A stretch of DNA of 9,169 bases from Candidatus Thiodictyon intracellulare (GTDB lineage Bacteria > Pseudomonadota > Gammaproteobacteria > Chromatiales > Chromatiaceae): contig JADNEJ010000155.1 of the NCBI GenBank assembly GCA_016292295.1, positions 1 through 9,169 of the forward strand, read 5' to 3'. Made by a program: the position numbers and the translations under genes. The notes under the pieces were generated by a model that saw only the letters and a list, made by a program, of their open reading frames with translations, did not search any database and had not been told where the DNA came from. This document shows positions 1 through 6,195 of the stretch, one piece after another. Position 1 is the first letter of the stretch. Every line of letters begins with the position of its first letter.

Positions 1-106
1 CCGCCTTCAGATCCGCCAGCGCCTTGCCCAACAACGCCCGCGCCTGCGCGGGCGTCTCCAGATCGGCGTCGTCGAATTGTCTGAGGTCGTGATCGCTTAG
101 GTGCAT
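1..106 (-). CDS. Probable transposase N-terminus (IS66-like), cut by window edge
   Basis: Reading on the minus strand from ATG at 106-104, an open frame runs off the window start with 35 codons. It begins MHLSDHDLRQFDDADLE and ends in ALLGKALADLKA. The pattern of a short acidic start, then a Leu/Ala-rich stretch ending in ADLKA, resembles the N-terminus of IS66-type (TnpC) transposases, in which a coiled region leads into an NSSRPPS segment. That segment would lie outside the window, so the family call rests on recall of a short N-terminus. No clear Shine-Dalgarno precedes the ATG and no terminal inverted repeat was recognised. If correct, the transposase is transcribed away from the exopolysaccharide genes, and an IS edge lies somewhere in 107-375. 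It could instead be an unrelated small protein. Confidence 0.45.
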   Translation of the reverse strand, partial: MHLSDHDLRQFDDADLETPAQARALLGKALADLKA

Positions 107-149
107 GGTAGTGGCGTGGCGGCGCTTGCTCGCTCTCGCTTAGGAAGTT

Positions 150-166
150 GTGCCATATTCTGGCAC
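150..166. repeat. Short perfect inverted repeat GTGCCA-N5-TGGCAC
   Basis: GTGCCA at 150-155 and TGGCAC at 161-166 are perfect reverse complements separated by TATTC. The repeat lies 44 bp upstream of the probable transposase start. It could be an operator, part of an IS end, or chance. No T-tract follows on either strand, so it does not look like a terminator. Confidence 0.35.
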
Positions 167-199
167 GGCCGTCGAGCTGTGTCGCGTAAACTTATGATC

Positions 200-343
200 T
201 TACACGAGGGCGGCCTTGATCATAATTCCGCCCACCTTGTTCAGCCCAGGCGTCGCCGCCCCCTTGCAGAACATTGTCTTGCGCGCGCAACCCCACATGG
301 TCCGGCCAGCCTTGGGCAGCTTTGCGAGCAAGGCCCACGAGGG
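200..343 (-). pseudogene. Unrecognised 47-codon frame, possibly the 3' end of a lost gene
   Basis: After an upstream in-frame TAG (346-344), this minus-strand frame runs 47 codons to TAA at 202-200 and ends NKVGGIMIKAALV. Third codon positions are overwhelmingly G or C, while the two other frames of the same strand lack this bias. The codon pattern therefore resembles true coding sequence of this genome. I do not recognise the product. The only ATGs are internal (TMWGC, TMFCK and IMIKA), so it looks like the tail of a larger gene whose front was removed, perhaps in the same event that truncated the kinase gene. A chance bias in a short stretch remains possible. Confidence 0.25.
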
Positions 344-375
344 CTAAGAACAGGGGGGCTAAACGGCTACCCGCG

Positions 376-576
376 TGGACGCCACGCCAACTTGTACAAC
401 TCGCGGTCAAGCGCTTGCACCGGATCGATGCGCATCTGATCGGCATAGTCCTGAGCCACTTCGACAATGCCAAGAGCGCCCGTTACGGGTCTTACCGTTA
501 CGGACGCTACCGACGTTATTCCTATGCGTACCAGCGCTATACCCAGCATGACCGCAACAGCGGCAAGCCGGGGTGA
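376..576 (+). pseudogene. 3' remnant of exopolysaccharide tyrosine autokinase (Wzc/VpsO type)
   Basis: Only the last ~65 codons are recognisable, starting at about WTPRQLVQLAVKRLHRIDAH, followed by LIGIVLSHFD and a tail with eight tyrosines in 19 residues (YGSYRYGRYRRYSYAYQRY), ending at TGA 574-576. In Wzc/CpsD-family bacterial tyrosine kinases the end of the kinase domain reads roughly 'TPRRxVxxALxxL...GVVLNxVD', followed by a tyrosine cluster that is autophosphorylated to control chain length. The Walker motifs, the transmembrane Wzz domain and everything else upstream are missing, and no start codon with a ribosome site is visible, so this is a truncated remnant. Its stop overlaps the GTG start of the next gene (GTGA, 573-576), a typical coupled operon junction. 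The family call is fairly secure from the tail plus context. Confidence 0.6.
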
Positions 577-1273
577 GGGTTCGGCTGCGCCAGGGCGTGG
601 TTTGCACCCTGCTGAGATTGGTCGCGCTGGCTTGTTGCTGGAGCTTGGCAAGTGGGATCGCCGGTGTGGCCGCATGGCAGGCGGGTCGGCTCAGTGAGAA
701 CGCGCCTAGGGTCGGGGCGGTCGCCGGGGGGCGGACAGCCACGCTATTCGCCACCTGCTGTCGCTCGCCCGGCGCCTGGAGCCCGCCAAACCGCGTCACG
801 CCGAGCAGTTCGCTCTGCACCTGGAACTCCTGGCCGGGCAGGCTGCCACGCGGTCCGACCTGGAACACCGACTCCTGACACTGGCGTGCGAACGCTATGT
901 CGAGGGGGTTCGTCAGCGCCCGACCTGGCCCTTGGGGTTGACCTCGGTGCTGCGTACCGATTTTAAGCTTGGTCTGTGGAGCGGGGAATTCACCCGGCTC
1001 TATGCCCGTACGGCCGCGCTGGGCCGCTCCGAGCCGGTGCCCCTGGGCGCCCTGGTCGACTTGGGCCTGGCGGCTTGGCCCGTACTTGAGCCAGACGGCC
1101 AGCGCGAGGTCCTGGTGCTCCTGCGCCACGGCCTACGGTATGATACACACTATATGCTCGAGCGGGCCGTCGGCCTGCATCAAGGTGTCTTGGTCGAGCC
1201 CCTGTTCGCATCAGACCCCGCCTTGGTTCGCCTCTACGCGGACATCCGCGCCCGCTCGGCGGGCCTGCGATGA
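573..1273 (+). pseudogene. VpsP-like exopolysaccharide membrane protein, frameshifted
   Basis: Translation starts at GTG 573 (MRVRLRQGVVCTLLRLVALA), giving a basic N-terminus and one hydrophobic segment at about residues 10-35, as in a membrane anchor. After about 50 codons the frame degenerates, while the frame of 719-1273 becomes convincingly coding (SHAIRHLLSLARRLEPAKPR, then GLTSVLRTDFKLGLWSGEF), ending at TGA 1271-1273. A missing G in the G6 run at 726-731 would join the two into a protein of about 233 residues. Size, single anchor, helical repeat-like body and position between a Wzc-type kinase and an O-antigen ligase match VpsP, as in the Vibrio vps-II order vpsO-vpsP. No catalytic motif is visible and its molecular role is unclear. 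The stop overlaps the ligase ATG (ATGA). The family name comes partly from context and is moderately sure. Confidence 0.5.
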
Positions 1274-2709
1274 TCGACAGCCCCCTCCCGAAGGATCACT
1301 GGGCTCCCTATCGGGCCTCCAGTGACCGGTGGCTATTCTACGCCCTGCTGGTCTTTCTCGTCTGGGCGCCCCTGCCGCTGGGCAGCAACCGACCCTGGGC
1401 GCGCGTCCTGCTTGAGGTCGGTATTTTCGGCTTAGCGATGGCTTTGTTCGTGCTCACCTTCGGCGCCCGGGTATGGTTGACCAGCGCGAGCACGAAAGCA
1501 CGGTTTGCCACTGCGGCCCTGGTGCTGTGGCTTGGTCTTGGTCTGCTGCAACTGCTGCCGCTGCCATTGTACTGGCTCACGGTCCTGTCGCTGTCGGCCG
1601 CAGGGCAGTGGACTGCAACATCACTGGCCCTGGACGACGCCGGCGCCCCAGGGTATGCACCGCTCAGCATGGGCCCCCAGGGCTCGCTGATCGCGTGGCG
1701 TCTCGGCTTGGCCTTGACCGGGATCTTTCTGCTGGTGCTGCTCCTGGTACGCAGCCGCCGACGTCTGCGCCTGCTGGCAGGCACCCTGGTGATCGCGGCG
1801 GTCGCCCAGGCCATTCTGGCGAGCCTGCTGGCACTCACCGGAGCCTCCCGGCTGTTCATCGATGCCGCGGCCCGCGCCCACGGTACCTTTATCAACCCCA
1901 ATCGCCTAGCCGGCTACCTGGAGATGGCGATTGCCTTAGGAATCGGCCTGCTGGTCGCAGACCTGTCCGAACCGGGTCAAGCCTCCAATTGGCGCAAGCG
2001 ATTACGCGCCTGTGTTAGGACCCTGCTCGGGCGCAAGGCGCGGCTGCGCATCTATCTCGCCATTCTCGTCATCGCGCTGGTGATGACTGCCTCGCGCATG
2101 GGCAATACTGCCTTCTTCATCAGTCTGGTGGTCGCCGGGGCGATCGGCGCGCTGAGCTTACGCCGCTCGCCCTGGCCGGTGCTGATCTTGCTGGTGAGTC
2201 TGGTGATGGTTGACGTGTTGATCCTGGGAACCTGGTCCGGGCTCGATCGGGTGCGCGAGCGCCTGGAGCAGATCGTACTGACCGAGGATGCCCAATATCA
2301 ATTGGGCGTGCGGGCGACGGCCTATTTGAGCGACTACCGCTGGTTCGGGAGCAGGGGTGGAAGCTTCTACGCCGTCTACCCAGCCTACCGTAACGCAGAG
2401 TCAATCCCTCTGCATTCCGCGCACGCGGATAATGATCTGCTGGAGTTTCAATTGGAGTACGGGGTCGTCGGGGTGGTGCCCCTGACCATCGTGGTCCTGC
2501 TGTCAGTGGCGGCCGCGCTGTACGTCCTGTTCAGTCGCGATGACGCCCTGTGCCGCGGCATGGCCTTTGCGAGCCTGATGGGCATCGCCGCGATCCTGAT
2601 CCACTCCGCGGTCGACGCCAATCTGCACATCCCGGCCAATGCCGCGCTCTTCATGATCCTACTCGCCCTGCCCTGGCTCGGCTTGACCTTGGGGCGTGAC
2701 CGCGGCTGA
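1270..2709 (+). CDS. O-antigen ligase / Wzy polymerase family protein
   Basis: This intact 479-residue polytopic inner-membrane protein has about 10-12 hydrophobic segments. Diagnostic motifs are HGTFINPNRLAGYLEM at 204-219, ASRMGN at 274-279, a large periplasmic loop at about 325-390 ending SAHADNDLLEFQLEYG, and HSAVDANLHIPANA near 445-458. This set defines the WaaL/O-antigen ligase superfamily (Wzy_C), whose members join or polymerise undecaprenyl-linked glycans at the periplasmic face. The start is ATG 1270, which overlaps the upstream TGA as ATGA, so it is probably translationally coupled to the VpsP-like gene. Placed after kinase and VpsP-like genes it is more likely an exopolysaccharide polymerase/ligase than a lipopolysaccharide core ligase, but sequence alone does not separate the two. 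It is undamaged although both upstream operon members are broken. Its 3' end overlaps the convergent adenylyltransferase gene by 51 bp. Confidence 0.88.
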   Translation: MIDSPLPKDHWAPYRASSDRWLFYALLVFLVWAPLPLGSNRPWARVLLEVGIFGLAMALFVLTFGARVWLTSASTKARFATAALVLWLGLGLLQLLPLPLYWLTVLSLSAAGQWTATSLALDDAGAPGYAPLSMGPQGSLIAWRLGLALTGIFLLVLLLVRSRRRLRLLAGTLVIAAVAQAILASLLALTGASRLFIDAAARAHGTFINPNRLAGYLEMAIALGIGLLVADLSEPGQASNWRKRLRACVRTLLGRKARLRIYLAILVIALVMTASRMGNTAFFISLVVAGAIGALSLRRSPWPVLILLVSLVMVDVLILGTWSGLDRVRERLEQIVLTEDAQYQLGVRATAYLSDYRWFGSRGGSFYAVYPAYRNAESIPLHSAHADNDLLEFQLEYGVVGVVPLTIVVLLSVAAALYVLFSRDDALCRGMAFASLMGIAAILIHSAVDANLHIPANAALFMILLALPWLGLTLGRDRG

Positions 2710-3444
2710 ACCGCAGACCGGACACGCCGGGTCGGCGATGAGGCGTACCTGGCGCCATTCCATGGCGGCGGCATCAAGCAGCAGGAGGCGCCCAAACAGA
2801 GGTTGCCCCAGACCCGCCAAAACTTTGATTGCCTCGGTCGCCTGGATGCTGCCGATGATACCCGGTACCGGTGCCAATACGCCGTTGGCGCTGCAGGTCT
2901 CGTCATTGCCGCCATCCCGCGGAAAGAGGCATTGATAGCAGGGTCCTCCGGGTTGGCCGGAGAAGGTTGCCACCTGGCCCTCCATACGGATAGCGGCCCC
3001 GCTCACCAGAGGTTTGCCCGCCGCCACGCAGGTGGCATTAACCGCGAAGCGGGTGTCAAAGTTGTCGCAACAGTCCACTACCAGGTCCAAGTCGGTGAGC
3101 AGTTCGGGCAGGGTGTCAATGCTGAGGCTACGCTTGACCAGCACCAGTTCGACCTCGGGGTTGAGAGCGGCCAGGGTAGTGCGCGCGGACTGTGCCTTGG
3201 GAGTTCCGATACGCTCGGTGGTGTGGAGGAGCTGGCGCTGGAGATTGGACAGGTCCACGGCATCGAAGTCGGCCAGCACCAGGCAGCCGACCCCGGCTGC
3301 CGCCAGATACATTGCGACCGGTGACCCCAACCCACCGAGTCCCACCACCAGCACCCGCGCCCGGCGCAGCCGTTCCTGGCCTTCGATGCCAAAGGCGGGA
3401 AGCATGATCTGACGGCTGTAGCGCAGTAGTTGTCGGTCGTCCAT
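2659..3444 (-). CDS. moeB: MoeB/ThiF-family sulfur-carrier adenylyltransferase (HesA/MoeB/ThiF)
   Basis: This E1-like enzyme of 261 residues uses ATP to adenylate the C-terminal glycine of a small sulfur-carrier protein (MoaD in molybdopterin synthesis, ThiS in thiazole synthesis). Visible features in order are RYSRQIMLPAFG (8-19), the nucleotide loop GLGGLGS (35-41), ADFDAVDLSNLQRQ (58-71) with the ribose and arginine-finger residues, K83, CDN with D127, the mobile-loop cysteine C184 (DETCSANG), and the structural zinc cysteines C169/C172 and C241/C244 (CPVC). The length is close to E. coli MoeB, with a short Gln/Gly/Glu-rich tail. The ATG lies 3 nt after the tspO stop, so the two are probably co-transcribed. 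MoeB and ThiF cannot be told apart from motifs alone and no moaD or thiS gene is in the window, so the symbol is the likelier choice rather than certain. Confidence 0.87.
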   Translation of the reverse strand: MDDRQLLRYSRQIMLPAFGIEGQERLRRARVLVVGLGGLGSPVAMYLAAAGVGCLVLADFDAVDLSNLQRQLLHTTERIGTPKAQSARTTLAALNPEVELVLVKRSLSIDTLPELLTDLDLVVDCCDNFDTRFAVNATCVAAGKPLVSGAAIRMEGQVATFSGQPGGPCYQCLFPRDGGNDETCSANGVLAPVPGIIGSIQATEAIKVLAGLGQPLFGRLLLLDAAAMEWRQVRLIADPACPVCGSAAVTPQGQAEPGQGE

Positions 3445-3447
3445 TCG

Positions 3448-3957
3448 TCAGCCCAAGAGACTGACCTGCGGATTGAGGCGGTGGACATTGAAGGTCACCA
3501 CTAAGGCGAAACTCAGCCACAGCGCCAGGAGCAGCAGCAGGTCTGCCCGTTTATTGTTAACGAAGACCACGCCGCTGACGATCCAGGCAATGAATGCGGA
3601 GGCGAAAGTGCCGACAAAGCTGTTCAACAGGCTTTGCGGGAGCAAGGCACAGAAGGGAAAGGCTATGACCACAAAAATTATTGCCAGCAGGGCGATATAG
3701 GCGGCGCGGCGGTCTGGCAGCGGCGGAGTGCGGCAGACCAACCAGTAGGCGGCAGCTATACAGGCAAAAAGGACCTCCCACACCAGCCCCATCTGCAGCC
3801 CGGAGAGTGAGAAGGCCGGTTTCCTCAGGGATTCGGTCCACTCGGCCACATCCGAGAACACAATGGTTGCGTTGATGACCGCGGCCAGGACCGCGCCGGC
3901 GGCGACGTAGATCGCCAGTGCGGCGAGGCCGGGCTTATAATCGTAACGATTGACCAA
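3448..3957 (-). CDS. tspO: TspO/MBR family tryptophan-rich membrane protein
   Basis: This 169-residue membrane protein has five predicted membrane segments (about 10-32, 53-75, 86-108, 113-133 and 138-158). Family marks are WTESLRKPAFS (40-50, the W-x3-L-x-KP-x-F loop), GLVWEVLF around W60, W72, the Ala/Pro-rich FPFCALLP (100-107), and the closing LWLSFALVVTFNVHRLNP with W147 and the Asn/Leu-Asn end. TspO proteins bind tetrapyrroles such as protoporphyrin IX, and in photosynthetic bacteria they modulate pigment gene expression. The start is TTG at 3957-3955, preceded by GGGAG with 9 nt spacing. An in-frame TGA just upstream excludes an earlier start. The second membrane loop has SLSGLQ where many members have a PP-x-W motif, so it is a somewhat divergent member. 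It lies between the aspartic protease and the moeB-like gene in one minus-strand operon. Confidence 0.82.
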   Translation of the reverse strand: MVNRYDYKPGLAALAIYVAAGAVLAAVINATIVFSDVAEWTESLRKPAFSLSGLQMGLVWEVLFACIAAAYWLVCRTPPLPDRRAAYIALLAIIFVVIAFPFCALLPQSLLNSFVGTFASAFIAWIVSGVVFVNNKRADLLLLLALWLSFALVVTFNVHRLNPQVSLLG

Positions 3958-4827
3958 TGATCAAGTCTCCCGTGAATCCAGCCAAGAATTGGCCGCTGAT
4001 CCGGGTGACAGCGCCAGAATTGCCGCATGCCGCCGCGGCGTGCCTCGCGCACTTCGGCCCCAACAGCAGCCGGTTTTGTTCGTCTTCAATGGTGACGCGA
4101 AAGCGCCCGAGGAGACTCATTCCCAGCAGGGCGTTGCCGCCGAGCCGCCCGTCCTCGATTAAGGCAACCTCGACTCCGGTGACACGCTGATCCTTCAGTC
4201 AGACCGCCCAAGGGTTCCGAGCGCCGCCTCCACATTGCCGTTTGCGGTCTGTACCTGCTGCCGGCGCAGTCCCTCCGGGGAGGTGCCGAGCTGCGCGATC
4301 AGCGAACTCGGCAATACCATATAGTCGGCCCCCGTATCCACCAAGAGCACCCGCGACACGCGCCTACCGTCTTGACCCTCCAGGGTCAGGGTGACGGCTT
4401 GGGAGGAACCGACGCGCTGGGTGTCGAGGACGATCTCGCCCGCGGCGCCCGCGGGGGCGGCGGCCCCAGGTGCCGGGGCGGCCGGGGTCAGCGGGGTGTA
4501 AGGGGTTTTCGCACCCAGGATCAGCACGCGCTCGCCCCCGCCTTCCGGCGTCTGGACGATAATATGGTCGAATCCCTCCAGGAGCACCCGCAGGCGCGAA
4601 AGCAGCTCTGTACCCTCCTCGGCGCGGACCTTTTTATCGCGGGTCGCATCCAGGTCCGCCGACTTCATCGCAAAGCCGTGCTGGGTCATCATCCGCTCCA
4701 GTTCCATCGCCACCTCGACCTGCGCCGCTACCGCACCCAAGCCGGGCCACAGGACGCAGCACCACAGGACCAGGGGCCGGATAAGCACCCGCCGCGGCGG
4801 GTGAGGTCTGGGACCAAGATGCGCCAA
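3935..4827 (-). pseudogene. Secreted retropepsin-like aspartic protease, frameshifted
   Basis: The first part begins at TTG 4827 (MAHLGPRPHPPRR), with GGAG 8 nt upstream, or at GTG 4788. It has a hydrophobic export signal (PLVLWCCVLWPGLGAVAA) and a conserved N-terminal region ending FDHIIVQTPE...ERVLILG. A Pro/Ala linker leads to the retropepsin catalytic motif LLVDTGADYMVLPSS, and the frame then stops early at TGA 4197-4195 just after QTANGNVEAALGTLG. The missing half lies in another frame from 4198: LKDQRVTGVEVALIEDGRLG, then NALLGMSLLGRFRVTIEDE, the usual end of this clan AA family (TIGR02281-like). It runs on to TGA at 3935, overlapping tspO by 23 nt. One missing base near 4198-4200 explains the break. 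The stop makes the expressed product lack the C-terminal half of the protease fold, so it is probably inactive. The substrate is unknown. The call is secure for family and moderate for start. Confidence 0.78.
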
Positions 4828-4914
4828 GGGTACAGCTCCAGCAGTCGAGCTAGCAGTCGGGGGTTCGGCGCCCGTATAGGAGGGGCGGTGGTGCGGGCGC
4901 GCGCCGAGGTCTAC

Positions 4915-4943
4915 ACAATAAACCAAAGAAGGGAATTTGTCAG
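4915..4943 (-). promoter_or_regulatory. Sigma-70-like promoter for the protease-tspO-moeB operon
   Basis: On the minus strand CTGACA (4943-4938) and TATTGT (4920-4915) are separated by exactly 17 bp in a locally AT-rich stretch within otherwise GC-rich DNA. They match the -35 consensus at 5 of 6 and the -10 at 4 of 6. The transcript would begin near 4908, leaving a leader of about 80 nt to the TTG at 4827. This position argues against translation starting at the ATG at 4956. Confidence 0.5.
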
Positions 4944-4961
4944 CAACTAAACGCACCCGCT

Positions 4962-4985
4962 CCGCACTCCGAGCCGCACTCCGAG
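4962..4985 (+). repeat. Perfect 12-bp tandem duplication in the divergent intergenic region
   Basis: The unit CCGCACTCCGAG occurs twice with no gap, at 4962-4973 and 4974-4985. It lies between the divergent promoters and directly abuts a GC hairpin. It may be a replication-slippage product or a paired regulator site; nothing in the sequence decides between these. Confidence 0.7.
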
Positions 4986-5004
4986 CGGGGCCCCGCGGCC
5001 CCGC
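4985..5004. promoter_or_regulatory. GC-rich hairpin upstream of efpL
   Basis: GCGGGGCC (4985-4992) and GGCCCCGC (4997-5004) are perfect reverse complements around a 4-nt loop CCGC. With no T-tract on either strand and no gene ending nearby, it is not a convincing intrinsic terminator. It covers the region where the efpL -35 element would lie, so a regulatory role is possible. Confidence 0.4.
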
Positions 5005-5013
5005 CCGCGCCTG

Positions 5014-5019
5014 TATGAT
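5014..5019 (+). promoter_or_regulatory. Likely -10 element of the efpL promoter
   Basis: TATGAT followed by a GC-rich discriminator (GCGCCC) matches the sigma-70 -10 consensus at 5 of 6 and sits 41 nt before the efpL ATG. No -35 match is present at 17 bp spacing, where the hairpin lies, so the promoter would be weak or activator-dependent. Confidence 0.35.
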
Positions 5020-5060
5020 GCGCCCTTGAAAATCCTAAAGCCCGGTCGGCAAGTGAGCAC

Positions 5061-5624
5061 ATGAAAGCCAGTGAGATCAAGAAGGGACGCGTCATCGAGG
5101 TGGACGGCGCGGTCGTCTATATCACGGAACTCCAGGTCCAGACCGCATCGTCGCGCAGCGGCAATACGCTCTACAAGGTACGGGGGCGCAACGTCATCAA
5201 CCACCAGAAGTTCCAGGGCAGCTTCAAGGGCGACGAGCAGGTACAGACAGTCGAATTCGAGCGGCGCGCCGTGCAGTTCCTGTATCGTGAGAGCGACGGT
5301 TGCACCTTCATGGACCGCGACACCTTTGAGCAGCACGGCTTCGACCTGGAGGTCCTGGAGTCCGAACTGCCCTACCTGACCGAGGGCCTGGAGGGGATCT
5401 TCGCCCTGGTGGTAGACGGGGTGGCGGTGGGCATCGAGTTGCCTGCTACGGTGGTCCTTGAGGTGATGGACTGCGCCCCTGCCATCAAGGGCGCCTCGGC
5501 CTCCGCCCGTAATAAGCCGGCGACCCTGAGCACGGGGCTGGTGGTGCAGGTACCCGAGTATCTGGCGGCGGGTGAGGTCATCAAGGTCAATACGGTGTCC
5601 GGCGAATTCATGTCGCGGGCGTGA
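5061..5624 (+). CDS. yeiP: Elongation factor P-like protein EfpL (YeiP)
   Basis: This intact 187-residue cytosolic translation factor is a paralogue of EF-P that binds between the ribosomal P and E sites and eases stalling on difficult peptide sequences. It has the three-domain EF-P layout: a KOW-like N-terminal domain (1-62), a first OB domain (about 65-125) and a C-terminal OB domain (about 130-187). The strongest signature is KGASASARNKPATLSTGL (143-160), followed by VVQVPEYL, as in E. coli YeiP. The exposed loop between beta strands reads QTASSRSGNTLYK, with arginine R32 at the tip rather than the modifiable lysine of canonical EF-P, as expected for the YeiP/EfpL subgroup. The ATG at 5061 is preceded by a weak AGTGAG site. 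The gene is divergent from the protease-tspO-moeB operon and undamaged, consistent with a core function. Confidence 0.9.
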   Translation: MKASEIKKGRVIEVDGAVVYITELQVQTASSRSGNTLYKVRGRNVINHQKFQGSFKGDEQVQTVEFERRAVQFLYRESDGCTFMDRDTFEQHGFDLEVLESELPYLTEGLEGIFALVVDGVAVGIELPATVVLEVMDCAPAIKGASASARNKPATLSTGLVVQVPEYLAAGEVIKVNTVSGEFMSRA

Positions 5625-5723
5625 GGCACGGCCATCCCAGCGATGAACCCCGGACCGCGGGCTTAGCCCCAAATGAACGCACGACAGAAATCTGATGGCC
5701 GGCCCCCGGTGGACCGTGCGGCG

Positions 5724-6005
5724 ATGAAGCCAGGCACCCGCACCGCCATGCACCACCTGATCACTGAGACCGAGCGGCGATCCCCTTCGCGGGGCCACAG
5801 GCGCGGGTCTGCACCAGTGTATGCGACGGTTGCTCGCGCAAGCTCCTGGATTTTCTGGAGGGCGAACTGGAGGACTGGGAACACCGTTTGGCCGCTGGCG
5901 AGTGCCCCACGCTGGATGCGGTGTTGCAACTCGCGCGCACCGGTAGTTAAGATCCACGCCGTCTTACAGCGCAACGGACTGATCGGGAAAACCCCGGCGA
6001 AATGA
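5724..6005 (+). pseudogene. Small conserved-looking CxxxCxxC protein with two opposite frameshifts
   Basis: Three segments in two frames read as one protein of about 94 residues. ATG 5724 (or 5748) gives MHHLITETERRSP. The second frame, from about 5780, gives FAGPQARVCTSVCDGCSRKL followed by LDFLEGELEDWEHRLAAGEC and continues to ARTGS with TAA at 5948-5950. The first frame then resumes as KIHAVLQRNGLIGKTPAK to TGA 6003-6005. A missing C in the C4 run at 5782-5785 and an extra T at 5947-5948 would restore it. I recall similar hypothetical proteins in Chromatiales, with the LITETER start, CxxxCxxC motif, acidic helix and NGLIG end, but no function is known. The three cysteines could bind metal. 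GGTGGA 10 nt before ATG 5724 is a possible ribosome site. It follows efpL by about 100 nt on the same strand and may be co-transcribed with it. Confidence 0.55.
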
Positions 6006-6195
6006 GAATCGCCGCCGGGTGGACCACCGGCCGGCGCTCGGACGAGCGGCCAAACCGCTGCCCTCATTTGGTGCTTGCCTTGTGGTCGCGTCGCGGCCAC
6101 GAGCTGCGACGCAAAGAGGCTTCAATGTCGCCCGCTCCGCACCCGGTTCTCGGGTCGAGGCCCAGTCTCACCATCCGCAGCGAGGTGCCCTCATC
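6006..6195 (+). promoter_or_regulatory. Leader region of the propeller gene with a hairpin and ribosome site
   Basis: This 190-bp gap holds an imperfect hairpin at 6082-6100 (GTGGTCGC / GCGGCCAC, one G-T pair, 3-nt loop) without a T-tract. A good Shine-Dalgarno GAGGTG lies at 6182-6187, 8 nt before ATG 6196, and decides the start of the next gene. No clear -35/-10 pair was found. Confidence 0.4.

Larger units (their letters stand above)
107..375. other. Junction region between probable IS and exopolysaccharide remnant
   Basis: No confident gene is visible here. The stretch holds an inverted repeat at 150-166 and a 47-codon minus-strand frame at 200-343, listed separately. The kinase domain expected upstream of the C-terminal kinase fragment is absent, so an insertion or deletion breakpoint probably lies in this interval, near 360-376 on its right side. 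No target-site duplication or terminal repeat could be recognised by eye. Confidence 0.5.

Noticed and set aside
161..179. Sigma-54-like TGGCAC element
   Set aside because: The expected TTGC-type -12 element is absent at the required spacing, and TGGCAC is better explained as one arm of the inverted repeat.
407..1129. 240-codon minus-strand open frame opposite the kinase remnant and VpsP-like gene
   Set aside because: The plus-strand products carry recognisable tyrosine-tail and membrane-anchor features and operon overlaps, while the minus frame has no domain-like character.
4985..5004. Intrinsic terminator
   Set aside because: The stem is good but no T-tract follows on either strand and no gene ends beside it.
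4947..5957. Long 336-codon minus-strand open frame across efpL
   Set aside because: It lies opposite efpL, whose product is unmistakable. The translation is low-complexity Arg/His/Gly-rich with no motif, a shadow of high-GC codon use.
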